NCBI GenBank assembly: GCA_964414835.1
Contig: CAYPWY010000016.1
Coordinates: 1-45,333, forward strand
DNA length: 45,333 bases
Reading direction: 5' to 3'
From: Eshraghiella sp964414835
GTDB taxonomy: Bacteria > Bacillota > Clostridia > Lachnospirales > Lachnospiraceae
Shown here one piece after another: positions 15,632-24,178 of the stretch (positions are counted from its first letter, which is position 1; each line of letters begins with the position of its first letter). A program made the position numbers and the translations under genes. The notes below the pieces were generated by a model. That model was not told the DNA's origin. It worked only from the letters and a program-made list of their open reading frames with translations, and searched no databases.

Positions 15632-16141
15632 TTATTTATAGAGCTCTTCTACAGATTTTCCACGAAGTCTGGCTACCTCTTCAGGTGTTTTGAGCTGTGA
15701 TAAACCTTCGATTGTAGCGAGAACTACATTCTGCTTGTTGTTTGAGCCTAACGATTTTGTACGGATGTTTCTGATACCAGCCATCTCTATTACGCTACGC
15801 GCAGGACCGCCGGCGATAACACCGGTACCTTCCGGAGCTTTCTTCAAAAGAACCGATGAGCTTCCAAACTTACCAATCATATCATGCGGGATGCTTCCAT
15901 TCTCATCAACAGGAACAGAAACAAGCTTCTTCATAGCATCTTCTTTTCCCTTGCGGATAGCTTCAGGAATTTCCATTGCTTTTCCGATTCCGGCGCCAAC
16001 GTGTCCGTTACCGTCTCCTACTACTACTAAAGCAGAGAATCTGAAGTGACGACCACCTTTAACAACCTTTGTAACACGCTTGATTGATACTACTTTTTCG
16101 TTTAATTCTAATTCATGAGCATCAATAATTGTATGTTTCAT
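15632..16141 (-). CDS. rpsE: 30S ribosomal protein S5
   Basis: S5 supports decoding accuracy and mRNA unwinding at the 30S entry site. The double-stranded-RNA-like N-domain includes the loop RVTKVVKGGRHFRFSALVVV, where spectinomycin-resistance changes occur in other species. The C-domain has GVIAGGPARSVIEMAGIRNI. The 169-residue length is normal. Confidence 0.98.
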   Translation of the reverse strand: MKHTIIDAHELELNEKVVSIKRVTKVVKGGRHFRFSALVVVGDGNGHVGAGIGKAMEIPEAIRKGKEDAMKKLVSVPVDENGSIPHDMIGKFGSSSVLLKKAPEGTGVIAGGPARSVIEMAGIRNIRTKSLGSNNKQNVVLATIEGLSQLKTPEEVARLRGKSVEELYK

Positions 16142-16158
16142 TTGTTTCTCCTTCCTGC

Positions 16159-16527
16159 CTAGAATTCAAGTCCAGCTTCTCTAGCTGACTCTGCTAATGC
16201 TTTTACTTTGCCCTGATATATGAAACCGCCTCTATCGAAGACTACAGTCTTAATTCCGTTTTCAAGTGCCTTCTTAGCAATTACTGTTCCTAAGTAAGCC
16301 GCTGCTGCAACGTCATTTGTCTTCTCAAGTTCAGCCTTAACGTCTTTTTCAAGTGTAGAAGCTGCAACGAGAGTCTTTCCAACTGTATCGTCAATAATCT
16401 GAGCGTACATATGATTATTACTTCTGAAGACTGCAAGTCTTGGTCTCTCAGTAGTTCCGCTGAAACGATTACGAATTTTTCTATGTTTGTTCTTACGAAC
16501 TACAGATCTGTTATCTTTACTAACCAT
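16159..16527 (-). CDS. rplR: 50S ribosomal protein L18
   Basis: L18 binds 5S rRNA. MVSKDNRSVVRKNKHRKIRN is the basic N-terminus, followed by ERPRLAVFRSNNHMYAQIID and the C-terminal DRGGFIYQGKVKALAESARE. The 122-residue length is standard, between rplF and rpsE. Confidence 0.97.
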   Translation of the reverse strand: MVSKDNRSVVRKNKHRKIRNRFSGTTERPRLAVFRSNNHMYAQIIDDTVGKTLVAASTLEKDVKAELEKTNDVAAAAYLGTVIAKKALENGIKTVVFDRGGFIYQGKVKALAESAREAGLEF

Positions 16528-16546
16528 TTTTGTTCCACTCCTTTAA

Positions 16547-17089
16547 TTATTTCTTACCAGTCTTACCAACTTTACGTCTGATAACTTCATCAACATACTT
16601 GATACCTTTGCCCTTGTATGGTTCAGGCTCTCTCTTGCTTCTGATTTCAGCTGCATATTGGCCAACTTTTTCTTTATCAATACCTTTAACGATTATAAGG
16701 TTCTGTCCGTCAACAGTAACGTCAATTCCTTCCGGGTCAGTCATCTCTACCGGATGTGAATATCCGAGTGAAAGAACAAGTGTCTTGCCGTTCTTCTGCG
16801 CTCTGTAACCTACACCGTTAACCTCAAGCTTTTTCTCAAAGCCATCTGTAACACCAACTACCATATTATTTAAAAGTGTTCTTGTGAGACCATGTAATGA
16901 TTTCATTCTCTTTAAGTCATTAGGTCTTGATACAGTAACTGTTGTTCCGTCGAGCTTTATCTCCATTTCCGCAGGTAATACTCTCTCAAGTGTTCCCTTT
17001 GGTCCTTTTACAGTCACTTTATTATTTTCTGCAATATCAACAGTAACTCCTGCCGGTAAAGCGATAGGCATTCTTCCTATACGTGACAT
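16547..17089 (-). CDS. rplF: 50S ribosomal protein L6
   Basis: L6 sits near the factor-binding site. MSRIGRMPIALPAGVTVDIA and the C-terminal signature PEPYKGKGIKYVDEVIRRK are diagnostic. The protein has 180 residues with two repeated alpha-beta domains. An AAGGAGG site precedes it, after a gap holding two small hairpins. Confidence 0.98.
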   Translation of the reverse strand: MSRIGRMPIALPAGVTVDIAENNKVTVKGPKGTLERVLPAEMEIKLDGTTVTVSRPNDLKRMKSLHGLTRTLLNNMVVGVTDGFEKKLEVNGVGYRAQKNGKTLVLSLGYSHPVEMTDPEGIDVTVDGQNLIIVKGIDKEKVGQYAAEIRSKREPEPYKGKGIKYVDEVIRRKVGKTGKK

Positions 17090-17116
17090 GCCGTGTACCT
17101 CCTTAACTGGGTAATG

Positions 17117-17167
17117 ACGATTATTCGTCTGTTAATAGTTTCGTTCTTGCAAAAGCAGTCTTTTGCA
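17117..17167 (-). promoter_or_regulatory. Two hairpins between rpsH and rplF
   Basis: In the 101-bp gap, TGCAAAAG (17148-17155) pairs perfectly with CTTTTGCA (17160-17167), and GACGA (17117-17121) pairs with TCGTC around 17126-17130. Neither has a T-tract, so they look like mRNA processing or stabilising elements rather than terminators. No promoter is seen. Confidence 0.4.
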
Positions 17168-17190
17168 GGGTTTTCATATATCCTTTAAAA

Positions 17191-17586
17191 TTACCAGATA
17201 TATGCAAGAACCTCGCCACCGACATTGAGCTTTCTTGCTTCCTTGTCAGTAACTACGCCCTGATTTGTTGAAATGATTGCGATTCCAAGTCCGCCGAGAA
17301 CTCTTGGTAATTCATCCTTGCCTGCGTATACACGAAGACCTGGCTTAGAAATTCTCTTAAGGCCGGTAATAATCTTCTCATTTTTATCCTTGCCATACTT
17401 TAATGTAATGCGGATGTTCTTAAAATTGCCGTCATCTACAAGCTCATATTTCTGAATGTATCCTTCCTTAAAAAGAATATCAGCTATTGAAACCTTCATC
17501 TTTGAAGCAGGAACATCAACTGTATCATGTTTAGATGTATTTGCATTACGGATTCTTGTAAGCATATCTGCGATTGGATCTGTCAT
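17191..17586 (-). CDS. rpsH: 30S ribosomal protein S8
   Basis: S8 is a primary 16S rRNA binder, and in E. coli the spc operon repressor. MTDPIADMLTRIRNANTSKH and the C-terminal GLGIAIISTNQGVVTDKEAR with GGEVLAYIW are canonical. The length is 131. It lies between rpsN and rplF. Confidence 0.98.
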   Translation of the reverse strand: MTDPIADMLTRIRNANTSKHDTVDVPASKMKVSIADILFKEGYIQKYELVDDGNFKNIRITLKYGKDKNEKIITGLKRISKPGLRVYAGKDELPRVLGGLGIAIISTNQGVVTDKEARKLNVGGEVLAYIW

Positions 17587-17649
17587 CTGATTATCCTCCT
17601 AAACTTTCAATCTGTTGCACATAAACGTGCCCTTTTCTCTAGCTGATTC

Positions 17650-17835
17650 TTACCAGCTTGCCTTTTTAACGCCAGGAATCTGTCCTTTGTATGCTAATTC
17701 ACGGAAGCAAATTCTGCAAATTCCATATTTTCTTAAATAAGCATGTGGACGTCCACAAATTTTGCAGCGGGTATATTCTCTGGTGGAGAATTTCTGCTTA
17801 CGCTGCTGTTTGATTTTCATCGAGGTCTTAGCCAT
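17650..17835 (-). CDS. rpsN: 30S ribosomal protein S14, zinc-binding type
   Basis: A 61-residue S14 with the four-cysteine zinc ribbon CKIC...CRIC (pattern RCKICGRPHAYLRKYGICRI) and the end GQIPGVKKASW. This is the short C+ form found in the spc operon of Gram-positives, as opposed to the 89-100-residue zinc-free paralog used under zinc limitation. Confidence 0.97.
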   Translation of the reverse strand: MAKTSMKIKQQRKQKFSTREYTRCKICGRPHAYLRKYGICRICFRELAYKGQIPGVKKASW

Positions 17836-17853
17836 TGAATTTCCCTCCTTAAA

Positions 17854-18393
17854 TTATTTTTTGAATGGCATATTGAATAATCTCAATAATTCGCGTGCTT
17901 CTTCATCAGTCTTGGCTGTTGTTACGATAATAACATCCATACCTCTTACCTTATCGATTTTATCGTATTCGATTTCAGGGAAGATGATCTGTTCTTTGAT
18001 TCCCAGTGCATAGTTACCTCTTCCATCAAAAGAATCAGCACTTACGCCTCTGAAGTCACGAACTCGAGGTAAAGCAAGATTTACAAGTCTGTCAAGGAAC
18101 TCGTACATCTTCTCGCCACGGAGTGTAGTTTTACATCCGATTGGCATTCCCTCTCTGATTTTGAAGTTCGCTACTGAATTCTTAGCCTTGGTTGTAACAA
18201 CCTTCTGACCTGCAATAGTCTCAAGTTCCTTAACAGCAACTTCAAGAACCTTAGAATTCTCTTTAGCTTCTCCAACACCCATGTTTATAACGATTTTATC
18301 AAGCTTTGGTACTTCAAGACGGTTTTTGTAACCGAATTTCTTCACCATAGCGTCAACGATTTCATTTTTATATAAGTCTTTGAGCCTGCTCAC
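17854..18393 (-). CDS. rplE: 50S ribosomal protein L5
   Basis: L5 binds 5S rRNA and contacts P-site tRNA. Conserved segments are VPKLDKIVINMGVGEAKENS, IGCKTTLRGEKMYEFLDRL and the C-terminal GMDVIIVTTAKTDEEARELL. 179 residues, between rplX and rpsN. Confidence 0.98.
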   Translation of the reverse strand: MSRLKDLYKNEIVDAMVKKFGYKNRLEVPKLDKIVINMGVGEAKENSKVLEVAVKELETIAGQKVVTTKAKNSVANFKIREGMPIGCKTTLRGEKMYEFLDRLVNLALPRVRDFRGVSADSFDGRGNYALGIKEQIIFPEIEYDKIDKVRGMDVIIVTTAKTDEEARELLRLFNMPFKK

Positions 18394-18415
18394 CGTTACA
18401 GACCTCCTTTCCTAA

Positions 18416-18727
18416 TTAATCGATAACCTCTCCGGTTGACTTAGCGACACGAACTTTCTTATCACCGTCAATCTTGAAGCCGATTCTTGTTGTTTTTCCC
18501 TTGTGTACATACATAACGTTGGAAATATCAATCGGAGCTTCCTGATGAACAATTCCACCATTTTGGTTCTGTGCACTTGGTTTGGTGTGTTTTGTAACCA
18601 TATTGATGCCTTCAACAATAACCTTATGGTTCTTAGCATCAACAGATGTTACTTTGCCTTCTTTATCTTTATCCTTGCCTGTGATAACCCTGACAAGGTC
18701 GCCTTTTTTTATCTTTAATGCTGACAC
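18416..18727 (-). CDS. rplX: 50S ribosomal protein L24
   Basis: L24 starts 50S assembly. The N-terminal KOW motif is KKGDLVRVITGKDKDKEGKV, and the conserved EGINMVTKHTKPSAQNQNGG follows. 103 residues, 11 bp after rplN. Confidence 0.97.
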   Translation of the reverse strand: MSALKIKKGDLVRVITGKDKDKEGKVTSVDAKNHKVIVEGINMVTKHTKPSAQNQNGGIVHQEAPIDISNVMYVHKGKTTRIGFKIDGDKKVRVAKSTGEVID

Positions 18728-18738
18728 AGTTACACCTC

Positions 18739-19107
18739 CTATAATACTTCCGGAGCTAATGAAACAATTTTCATAAACTGTTTGTCTCTTAACTCTCTTG
18801 CCACCGGTCCGAAAATACGAGTTCCTCTAGGGTTCTTATCTTCTTTGATAATTACGGCAGCATTATCATCGAATTTAATATATGAACCGTCTTTACGACG
18901 AGCGCCTTTTACTGTACGAACTACAACGGCTTTAACAACGTCACCCTTTTTAACAACGCCGCCTGGTGTTGCATCTTTAACAGAAGCGACGATAACATCA
19001 CCGATGTTAGCATACCTTCTTGTGGAACCACCCATAACTCTGATGCAAAGAAGTTCTTTTGCACCTGTGTTATCAGCGACTCTAAGTCTTGTCTCTTGCT
19101 GAATCAT
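18739..19107 (-). CDS. rplN: 50S ribosomal protein L14
   Basis: L14 forms an intersubunit bridge. MIQQETRLRVADNTGAKELL and GTRIFGPVARELRDKQFMKI are the family signatures. The length of 122 is standard. First gene of the classical spc group, read on from rpsQ with only 34 bp between. Confidence 0.98.
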   Translation of the reverse strand: MIQQETRLRVADNTGAKELLCIRVMGGSTRRYANIGDVIVASVKDATPGGVVKKGDVVKAVVVRTVKGARRKDGSYIKFDDNAAVIIKEDKNPRGTRIFGPVARELRDKQFMKIVSLAPEVL

Positions 19108-19141
19108 GCAGGTAATCCTCCTTCAAAATTATTCGATAAAA

Positions 19142-19399
19142 TTACTCAGCTCTGCTGATAAGTTCAACAAATCTCCATCTCTTGTTCTTTGATAAAGGTC
19201 TTGTCTCCATAACCTTTACAACATCTCCGATTTTACATTCGTTGTTCTCATCATGTGCCTGTAACTTATAGGTTCTCTTAACAATCTTGTTGTAAAGAGG
19301 ATGCTTAACATGGTCCTCAACTGCAACTACGATTGTTTTGTCCATCTTATTGCTTACGACCTTACCGGTACGAGTTTTTCTTAAATTTCTTTCTTCCAC
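19142..19399 (-). CDS. rpsQ: 30S ribosomal protein S17
   Basis: A primary 16S rRNA-binding OB-fold protein. RKTRTGKVVSNKMDKTIVVA and the C-terminal METRPLSKNKRWRFVELISR are canonical. 85 residues, between rpmC and rplN. Confidence 0.97.
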   Translation of the reverse strand: MEERNLRKTRTGKVVSNKMDKTIVVAVEDHVKHPLYNKIVKRTYKLQAHDENNECKIGDVVKVMETRPLSKNKRWRFVELISRAE

Positions 19400-19420
19400 A
19401 ACAATTCCTCCTTTCCCGGA

Positions 19421-19630
19421 TTATTCAGCGGCCTTTGCCTTTGAAGCCATGACTGTCTGGATTCTAGCAATGTTCTTTCTTACTTCTTTGATTCTGCTAG
19501 TATTGTCCAGCTGATTTGTTGCGTTCTGGAATCTCAGATTGAATAATTCCTTTTTAGCAGCTACTAATTCTTCGTTTAATTCTGCAGATGTTTTTGCATT
19601 TAATTCTTCTACATACTTATTAATTTTCAC
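19421..19630 (-). CDS. rpmC: 50S ribosomal protein L29
   Basis: L29 lies at the tunnel exit, where SRP and trigger factor dock. I start it at the GTG at 19630 (product MKINKYVEELNAK..., 69 aa), because the AAGGCGG ribosome site is about 8 bases before it. A GTG nine bases further upstream would sit on top of that site. It overlaps the end of rplP by 11 bases. Family motif: KKELFNLRFQNATNQLDNTS. Confidence 0.93.
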   Translation of the reverse strand: MKINKYVEELNAKTSAELNEELVAAKKELFNLRFQNATNQLDNTSRIKEVRKNIARIQTVMASKAKAAE

Positions 19631-20057
19631 TGTTATCACCGCCTTCTAATTCCGCACGTGAAACAACCTTACATTTGAGAGGAAGTTTGTGCATTGCGAG
19701 ACGTAATGCTTCTCTGGCAATCTCTTCTGAAACGCCAGCGATTTCAAACATAACGCGTCCCGGTTTAACTACTGCTACCCAATATTCAACTCCACCTTTT
19801 CCTTTACCCATTCTGACACCTAACGGCTTATGAGTATAAGGCTTATCAGGGAAAATCTTAATCCATACTTTACCGCCACGCTTAATATAACGCGTCATAG
19901 CGATACGGGCTGCCTCTATCTGTCTTGAAGTTACCCACTTTGGTTCAAGAGCGACAATACCGTATTCACCATATACTATCTTATTGCCTCTGGTTGCTTT
20001 ACCAGCCATTGAACCACGAAACTGCTTACGATGTTTAACTCTCTTAGGTAATAACAT
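19620..20057 (-). CDS. rplP: 50S ribosomal protein L16
   Basis: L16 shapes the A-site tRNA and antibiotic-binding region. MLLPKRVKHRKQFRGSMAGK, WIKIFPDKPYTHKPLGVRMG and GRVMFEIAGVSEEIAREALR are diagnostic. 145 residues. Its ATG shares one base with the rpsC stop (TAATG). Confidence 0.98.
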   Translation of the reverse strand: MLLPKRVKHRKQFRGSMAGKATRGNKIVYGEYGIVALEPKWVTSRQIEAARIAMTRYIKRGGKVWIKIFPDKPYTHKPLGVRMGKGKGGVEYWVAVVKPGRVMFEIAGVSEEIAREALRLAMHKLPLKCKVVSRAELEGGDNSEN

Positions 20058-20713
20058 TACTGTTCGCTCCCTTCCTTAGATGATTTAACCGGAAGAACCT
20101 CACCCTTGTAGATCCATACCTTAACGCCGACTTTACCATATGTTGTATCTGCTTCAGCAAATCCATAATCGATGTCTGCACGTAATGTCTGAAGAGGTAT
20201 TGTTCCTTCGCTGTAAAATTCTGTACGAGCCATATCAGCTCCGCCAAGACGACCTGAAACTGATGTCTTGATACCCTTGGCACCGGACTTCATTGTTCTT
20301 GTCATAACTGACTTCATAGCTCTTCTGAAGGATACACGGTTTTCAAGCTGAAGCGCAATGTTCTCAGCAACAAGCTGTGCGTCATTGTCAGGTCTCTTTA
20401 CTTCTTTAATATCTATTGATAATTTCTTATCTGTAAGTTTCTGAACTTCTGCCTTAAGGTTTTCAATGTCAGCTCCGCCTTTACCGATAACTACACCTGG
20501 TTTAGCTGTATAGATGAATACCTTTACTCTGTCAGATGCTCTCTCTATCTCAATCTTTGAAATGCCTGCGCTGTAGAGTCTCTTCTTGATGAACTTTCTG
20601 ATGTTGTAATCTTCAACAAGATTGTCACTGAAATCAGCCTCAGCATACCACTTTGAGTCCCAGTCCTTAATAACACCGACTCTCAAGCCATGAGGATTAA
20701 CTTTCTGTCCCAT
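20057..20713 (-). CDS. rpsC: 30S ribosomal protein S3
   Basis: S3 lines the mRNA entry channel. It has the KH domain with PGVVIGKGGADIENLKAEVQ and the C-terminal RTEFYSEGTIPLQTLRADID. 218 residues, 14 bp after rplV. Confidence 0.98.
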   Translation of the reverse strand: MGQKVNPHGLRVGVIKDWDSKWYAEADFSDNLVEDYNIRKFIKKRLYSAGISKIEIERASDRVKVFIYTAKPGVVIGKGGADIENLKAEVQKLTDKKLSIDIKEVKRPDNDAQLVAENIALQLENRVSFRRAMKSVMTRTMKSGAKGIKTSVSGRLGGADMARTEFYSEGTIPLQTLRADIDYGFAEADTTYGKVGVKVWIYKGEVLPVKSSKEGSEQ

Positions 20714-20727
20714 GTGTGTTCTCCTTT

Positions 20728-21114
20728 CTATCTCTCATTAAGCACAATTGTGATGTGGCTCATTCTCTTCTCGATTCTGTAAGCCCTGCCCTGTGCTCTA
20801 GGTCTTACTCTCTTCATTGTAGGACCCTTGTTAGCGTAACACTCTTCAACGAAAAGATTCTCTGCCTTCATACCGTTGTTGTTCTCAGCGTTGGCAATAG
20901 CTGACTTTAAAAGTTTCTCTATCAGTGTAGAAGCATATCTGGGATTATATGTTACGATTGCAAGAGCTGTTGCAACATCTTTACCACGGATAGCATCTAA
21001 AACAAAGCATGCCTTCTGGACAGAAACTCTAGCGTAAGATAACTTAGCTGACGGTCTTGTGTCCTTATTGGCATTTCTCTCTCTTTTAATCTGGGATCTA
21101 TGTCCTTTAGCCAT
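20728..21114 (-). CDS. rplV: 50S ribosomal protein L22
   Basis: L22 has a hairpin reaching into the exit tunnel, where macrolide-resistance changes occur in other species. Signature: PTMKRVRPRAQGRAYRIEKR, then MSHITIVLNE. 128 residues, with an N-terminal basic extension of about 15 residues (MAKGHRSQIKRERNANKD). Confidence 0.97.
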   Translation of the reverse strand: MAKGHRSQIKRERNANKDTRPSAKLSYARVSVQKACFVLDAIRGKDVATALAIVTYNPRYASTLIEKLLKSAIANAENNNGMKAENLFVEECYANKGPTMKRVRPRAQGRAYRIEKRMSHITIVLNER

Positions 21115-21146
21115 GGATTCTAACCTCCTTTACGAAATCCTGTCAA

Positions 21147-21428
21147 TTAACGAGATTTTGATTTTTTCTCGTCTTTTCCATGTCCTCTGAATGTTCTTGT
21201 GGCAACAAACTCACCGAGCTTATGTCCTACCATGTCTTCTGTTATATATACAGGTACATGCTTTCTGCCATCATGAACTGCAATTGTATGTCCAACCATC
21301 TGAGGGAAGATTGTAGAACGACGTGACCATGTCTTAATTACGGACTTGTCACCTGAAGCGTTCATAGCGTCTACCTTCTTAAGCAGGCTTTCATCTGCAA
21401 ATGGTCCTTTTTTTAATGAACGTGCCAT
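21147..21428 (-). CDS. rpsS: 30S ribosomal protein S19
   Basis: S19 lies in the 30S head. MARSLKKGPFADESLLKKVD, WSRRSTIFPQMVGHTIAVHD and GHKLGEFVATRTFRGH are canonical. 93 residues, 14 bp after rplB. Confidence 0.98.
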   Translation of the reverse strand: MARSLKKGPFADESLLKKVDAMNASGDKSVIKTWSRRSTIFPQMVGHTIAVHDGRKHVPVYITEDMVGHKLGEFVATRTFRGHGKDEKKSKSR

Positions 21429-21442
21429 ATATTTGACCTCCT

Positions 21443-22288
21443 TTATTTGATGCTCTTACCGTCTCTTCTTCTTACAATAAGCTTATTAGAAGCTTTGTTT
21501 TTCTTTCTTGTCTTAAGACCGAGTGCCGGTTTACCCCAAGGTGTCATAGGTCCTGAACGACCAACCGGAGCCTTACCTTCACCACCACCATGTGGATGGT
21601 CATTAGGGTTCATAACAGAACCACGCACTGTCGGGCGGATACCCATGTGGCGTTTACGTCCTGCCTTACCGATATTAATAAGGCTGTGCTCTGAGTTACC
21701 TACTGTACCGATTGTTGCGCGGCAGATAATAGGTACCATTCTCATCTCACCGGATGGAAGTCTCAGTGTTGCATACTTGCCTTCCTTAGCCATAAGCTGT
21801 GCTGAAACACCTGCCGTACGAACAAGCTGTCCGCCTCTTCCAGGATAAAGCTCAATATTATGGATTTCTGTACCTACAGGAATATTCTCAAGAGGTAAGC
21901 AGTTACCAACTTTTACTTCGGCTTCAGGTCCGTTCATTACCTTCATTCCGTCTGTAAGTCCCTGTGGTGCAAGGATATATCTCTTCTCGCCGTCTGCATA
22001 GCAGATTAACGCGATGTTTGCTGTTCTGTTTGGGTCATACTCGATTCCGATTACTGTTGCAGGGATTCCGTCCTTATTGTTTCTCTTGAAATCGATTATT
22101 CTGTATTTCTGTCTGTTTCCGCCGCCCTGATGTCTAACGGTAATCTTACCCTGATTATTACGTCCGGCATTTTTCTTCTTGGAAGCAAGAAGTGATTTCT
22201 CAGGTGTTTTCTTGGTAATCTCTGAAAAATCAGAACCGGTCATATTACGTCTTGACGGTGTATATGGGTTATATGTCTTAATTCCCAT
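21443..22288 (-). CDS. rplB: 50S ribosomal protein L2
   Basis: L2 is one of the largest and most conserved 50S proteins, close to the peptidyl-transferase centre. MGIKTYNPYTPSRRNMTGSD starts it. The catalytic-centre-adjacent segment is GSVMNPNDHPHGGGEGKAPV, with the conserved histidine. 281 residues, 78 bp after rplW. Confidence 0.98.
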   Translation of the reverse strand: MGIKTYNPYTPSRRNMTGSDFSEITKKTPEKSLLASKKKNAGRNNQGKITVRHQGGGNRQKYRIIDFKRNNKDGIPATVIGIEYDPNRTANIALICYADGEKRYILAPQGLTDGMKVMNGPEAEVKVGNCLPLENIPVGTEIHNIELYPGRGGQLVRTAGVSAQLMAKEGKYATLRLPSGEMRMVPIICRATIGTVGNSEHSLINIGKAGRKRHMGIRPTVRGSVMNPNDHPHGGGEGKAPVGRSGPMTPWGKPALGLKTRKKNKASNKLIVRRRDGKSIK

Positions 22289-22366
22289 TGTCGTTATTCT
22301 CCTTTCGATGTCTCTTTGTTATATACGGTGCAATATTTTCATCATTTTTTCTACACCGCAATCTGA

Positions 22367-22666
22367 TTAAAGTCCTGAGAAGATTTCGATATCAGCACTG
22401 TCTTCAGTAAGCTGTACGATTGCTTTCTTCTTAGCAGCTGTCTTTCCGTAAACCATTCCTCTTCTGCGGGTTTTGCCTTCAAGGTTCATTGTGTTGACCT
22501 TGGCAACCTTGGTTCCTTCAAACATTTTCTCAACTGCTTCTTTAATCTGAGTCTTGTTAGCTTCCGGGTGAACAAGGAATGTGTATTTCTTAGCGCTCAT
22601 GTCTTCCATACTCTTCTCTGTTATAACCGGCTTAAGGATTACGTCATAATACTGTATGTTTGCCAT
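22367..22666 (-). CDS. rplW: 50S ribosomal protein L23
   Basis: L23 is the docking site for trigger factor and SRP at the tunnel exit. YDVILKPVITEKSMEDMSAK and VNTMNLEGKTRRRGMVYGKT are the family motifs. 99 residues. The start overlaps the rplD stop by one base (TAATG). Confidence 0.97.
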   Translation of the reverse strand: MANIQYYDVILKPVITEKSMEDMSAKKYTFLVHPEANKTQIKEAVEKMFEGTKVAKVNTMNLEGKTRRRGMVYGKTAAKKKAIVQLTEDSADIEIFSGL

Positions 22667-23286
22667 TATGCATACACCTCCTCAATAGTTGCTACTGCAT
22701 CCTTGGTAACAATGAGCTTGTCATACTTAAGTATGTCATATACGTTGATTGTGTTAGTCAATGCAGTCTTTACATCCGGAATGTTCTTAGCTGACAAAAT
22801 AACGTTCTTGTCATTGTCATTAAGAACTACTAAAGCCTTATCAGCTTTAAGGTTATTAAGAACAGCAGCCATTTTCTTTGTCTTGATTTCATCAAAACTG
22901 ATGCTGTCTAATACGATAAGTTTGTCATCAGCGACCTTAGAGGTAAGTGCTGATTTGAGAGCGAGATTTTTCTCTTTTCTGTTCATCTTGAAAGAGTAAT
23001 CTCTTGGCTTTGGTGCGAATACAACTCCGCCGCCTGCCCACTGTGGAGCTCTTGTTGAGCCCTGACGAGCATGACCTGTTCCCTTCTGTCTCCATGGCTT
23101 ACGTCCGCCGCCGCTGACTTCCGAACGGGTCTTAGCGCTCTGAGTTCCCTGTCTCTTATTAGCAAGCTGGTTTACTACTGCCATGTGTACAAGATGTTCG
23201 TTAATCTCAACACCGAATACAGCATCGTTAAGTTCCATATCGCCAACTTTTTTGCCTTCAATATTGTAAACAGATACCTTTGCCAT
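22666..23286 (-). CDS. rplD: 50S ribosomal protein L4
   Basis: L4 reaches into the exit tunnel. In E. coli and in described Firmicutes cases it also represses the S10 operon through the leader RNA. The tunnel loop GGGRKPWRQKGTGHARQGST and the nearby WAGGGVVFAPKPRDYSFKMN are present. 206 residues. It is the likely ligand of the leader at 24497-24780, by family knowledge. Confidence 0.97.
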   Translation of the reverse strand: MAKVSVYNIEGKKVGDMELNDAVFGVEINEHLVHMAVVNQLANKRQGTQSAKTRSEVSGGGRKPWRQKGTGHARQGSTRAPQWAGGGVVFAPKPRDYSFKMNRKEKNLALKSALTSKVADDKLIVLDSISFDEIKTKKMAAVLNNLKADKALVVLNDNDKNVILSAKNIPDVKTALTNTINVYDILKYDKLIVTKDAVATIEEVYA

Positions 23287-23314
23287 CTGTGTGTTCCTCC
23301 TTCCTGAAAGTCAA

Positions 23315-23998
23315 CTATTTGGCTGACTTTACTGTCTCTTTCAATGTTACTAATGATTTCTTAGGTCCAGGAACAGCTCCCTTTACTAAGATTAAGTTAT
23401 TGTCAACATCTACTCTTACTACTTCGAGATTCTGAATTGTAATCTTCTTAGCGCCCATATGTCCAGGCATTCCTTTTCCCTTGAATACACGGCTCGGATT
23501 AGATGAAGCGCCGTTAGAACCCTGATGACGATGGAATTTGGAACCATGAGCCATAGGTCCTCTTGACTGTCCGAGTCTCTTAATAGCGCCTTGGAAACCT
23601 TTTCCTTTAGCTATTGCTGTCGCATCAATCTTATCTCCTGCTGAGAAGATGTCTGCCTTAATCTCATCTTTTACTGAATAATCAGCAGCGTTCTCAAGCT
23701 TGAACTCCTTGAGATACCTCTTATAAGAAACCCCGGCCTTATCAAAGTGTCCTTTCTCAGCCTTGTTAACGCCATGTCTGTTTCTGATTTCTTTCTTGCC
23801 GCTCTTGTCAACATTAACGATTTTTTCCTTCTTGTCAACAAAACCAACCTGAACTGCTGCGTAGCCGTCATTCTCTACCGTCTTAACCTGTGTTACAACA
23901 CAAGGTCCGGCCTGCAATACAGTTACCGGAACGAGAGCACCTTCATCATTGAAGATTTGAGTCATTCCAATCTTAGCAGCTAAAATTGCTTTCTTCAT
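23315..23998 (-). CDS. rplC: 50S ribosomal protein L3
   Basis: L3 nucleates 50S assembly and reaches the peptidyl-transferase centre. MKKAILAAKIGMTQIFNDEG and the signature FQGAIKRLGQSRGPMAHGSK are diagnostic. At 227 residues it is slightly longer than the usual about 210, with the extra in a charged middle part. It starts behind AGGAGGT and is separated from rpsJ by a folded 180-bp gap. Confidence 0.97.
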   Translation of the reverse strand: MKKAILAAKIGMTQIFNDEGALVPVTVLQAGPCVVTQVKTVENDGYAAVQVGFVDKKEKIVNVDKSGKKEIRNRHGVNKAEKGHFDKAGVSYKRYLKEFKLENAADYSVKDEIKADIFSAGDKIDATAIAKGKGFQGAIKRLGQSRGPMAHGSKFHRHQGSNGASSNPSRVFKGKGMPGHMGAKKITIQNLEVVRVDVDNNLILVKGAVPGPKKSLVTLKETVKSAK

Positions 23999-24025
23999 AA
24001 TAATACCTCCTGTTAATCTACAGCG

Positions 24026-24123
24026 GTTCGCATTATTGCGAACATCCTAGAACAGTTAATATAAGTGGAACATACCGCATATCACTTGGGAAGCAATGCT
24101 TCGCTTGGGATGTTGTACTTATA
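24026..24123 (-). promoter_or_regulatory. Folded RNA segment between rpsJ and rplC
   Basis: The 180-bp gap contains a perfect hairpin GTTCGCA/TGCGAAC (24026-24032 with 24037-24043) about 20 bases before the rplC ribosome site. It also contains a larger stem, TATAAGT/ACTTATA (24060-24066 with 24117-24123), extended by AACAT/ATGTT (24069-24073 with 24110-24114). rpsJ and rplC are usually closely spaced, so this insert is notable. No T-tract and no clear promoter are seen. Confidence 0.55.
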
Positions 24124-24178
24124 TGTTGCTTCTATATTAAACCCTTCAGGACTACTTACTTAATTGTTCGACGATGAA

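Noticed and set aside
22568..22999. Rightward 143-codon open frame
   Set aside because: Antisense shadow of rplW/rplD; both leftward genes are certain.
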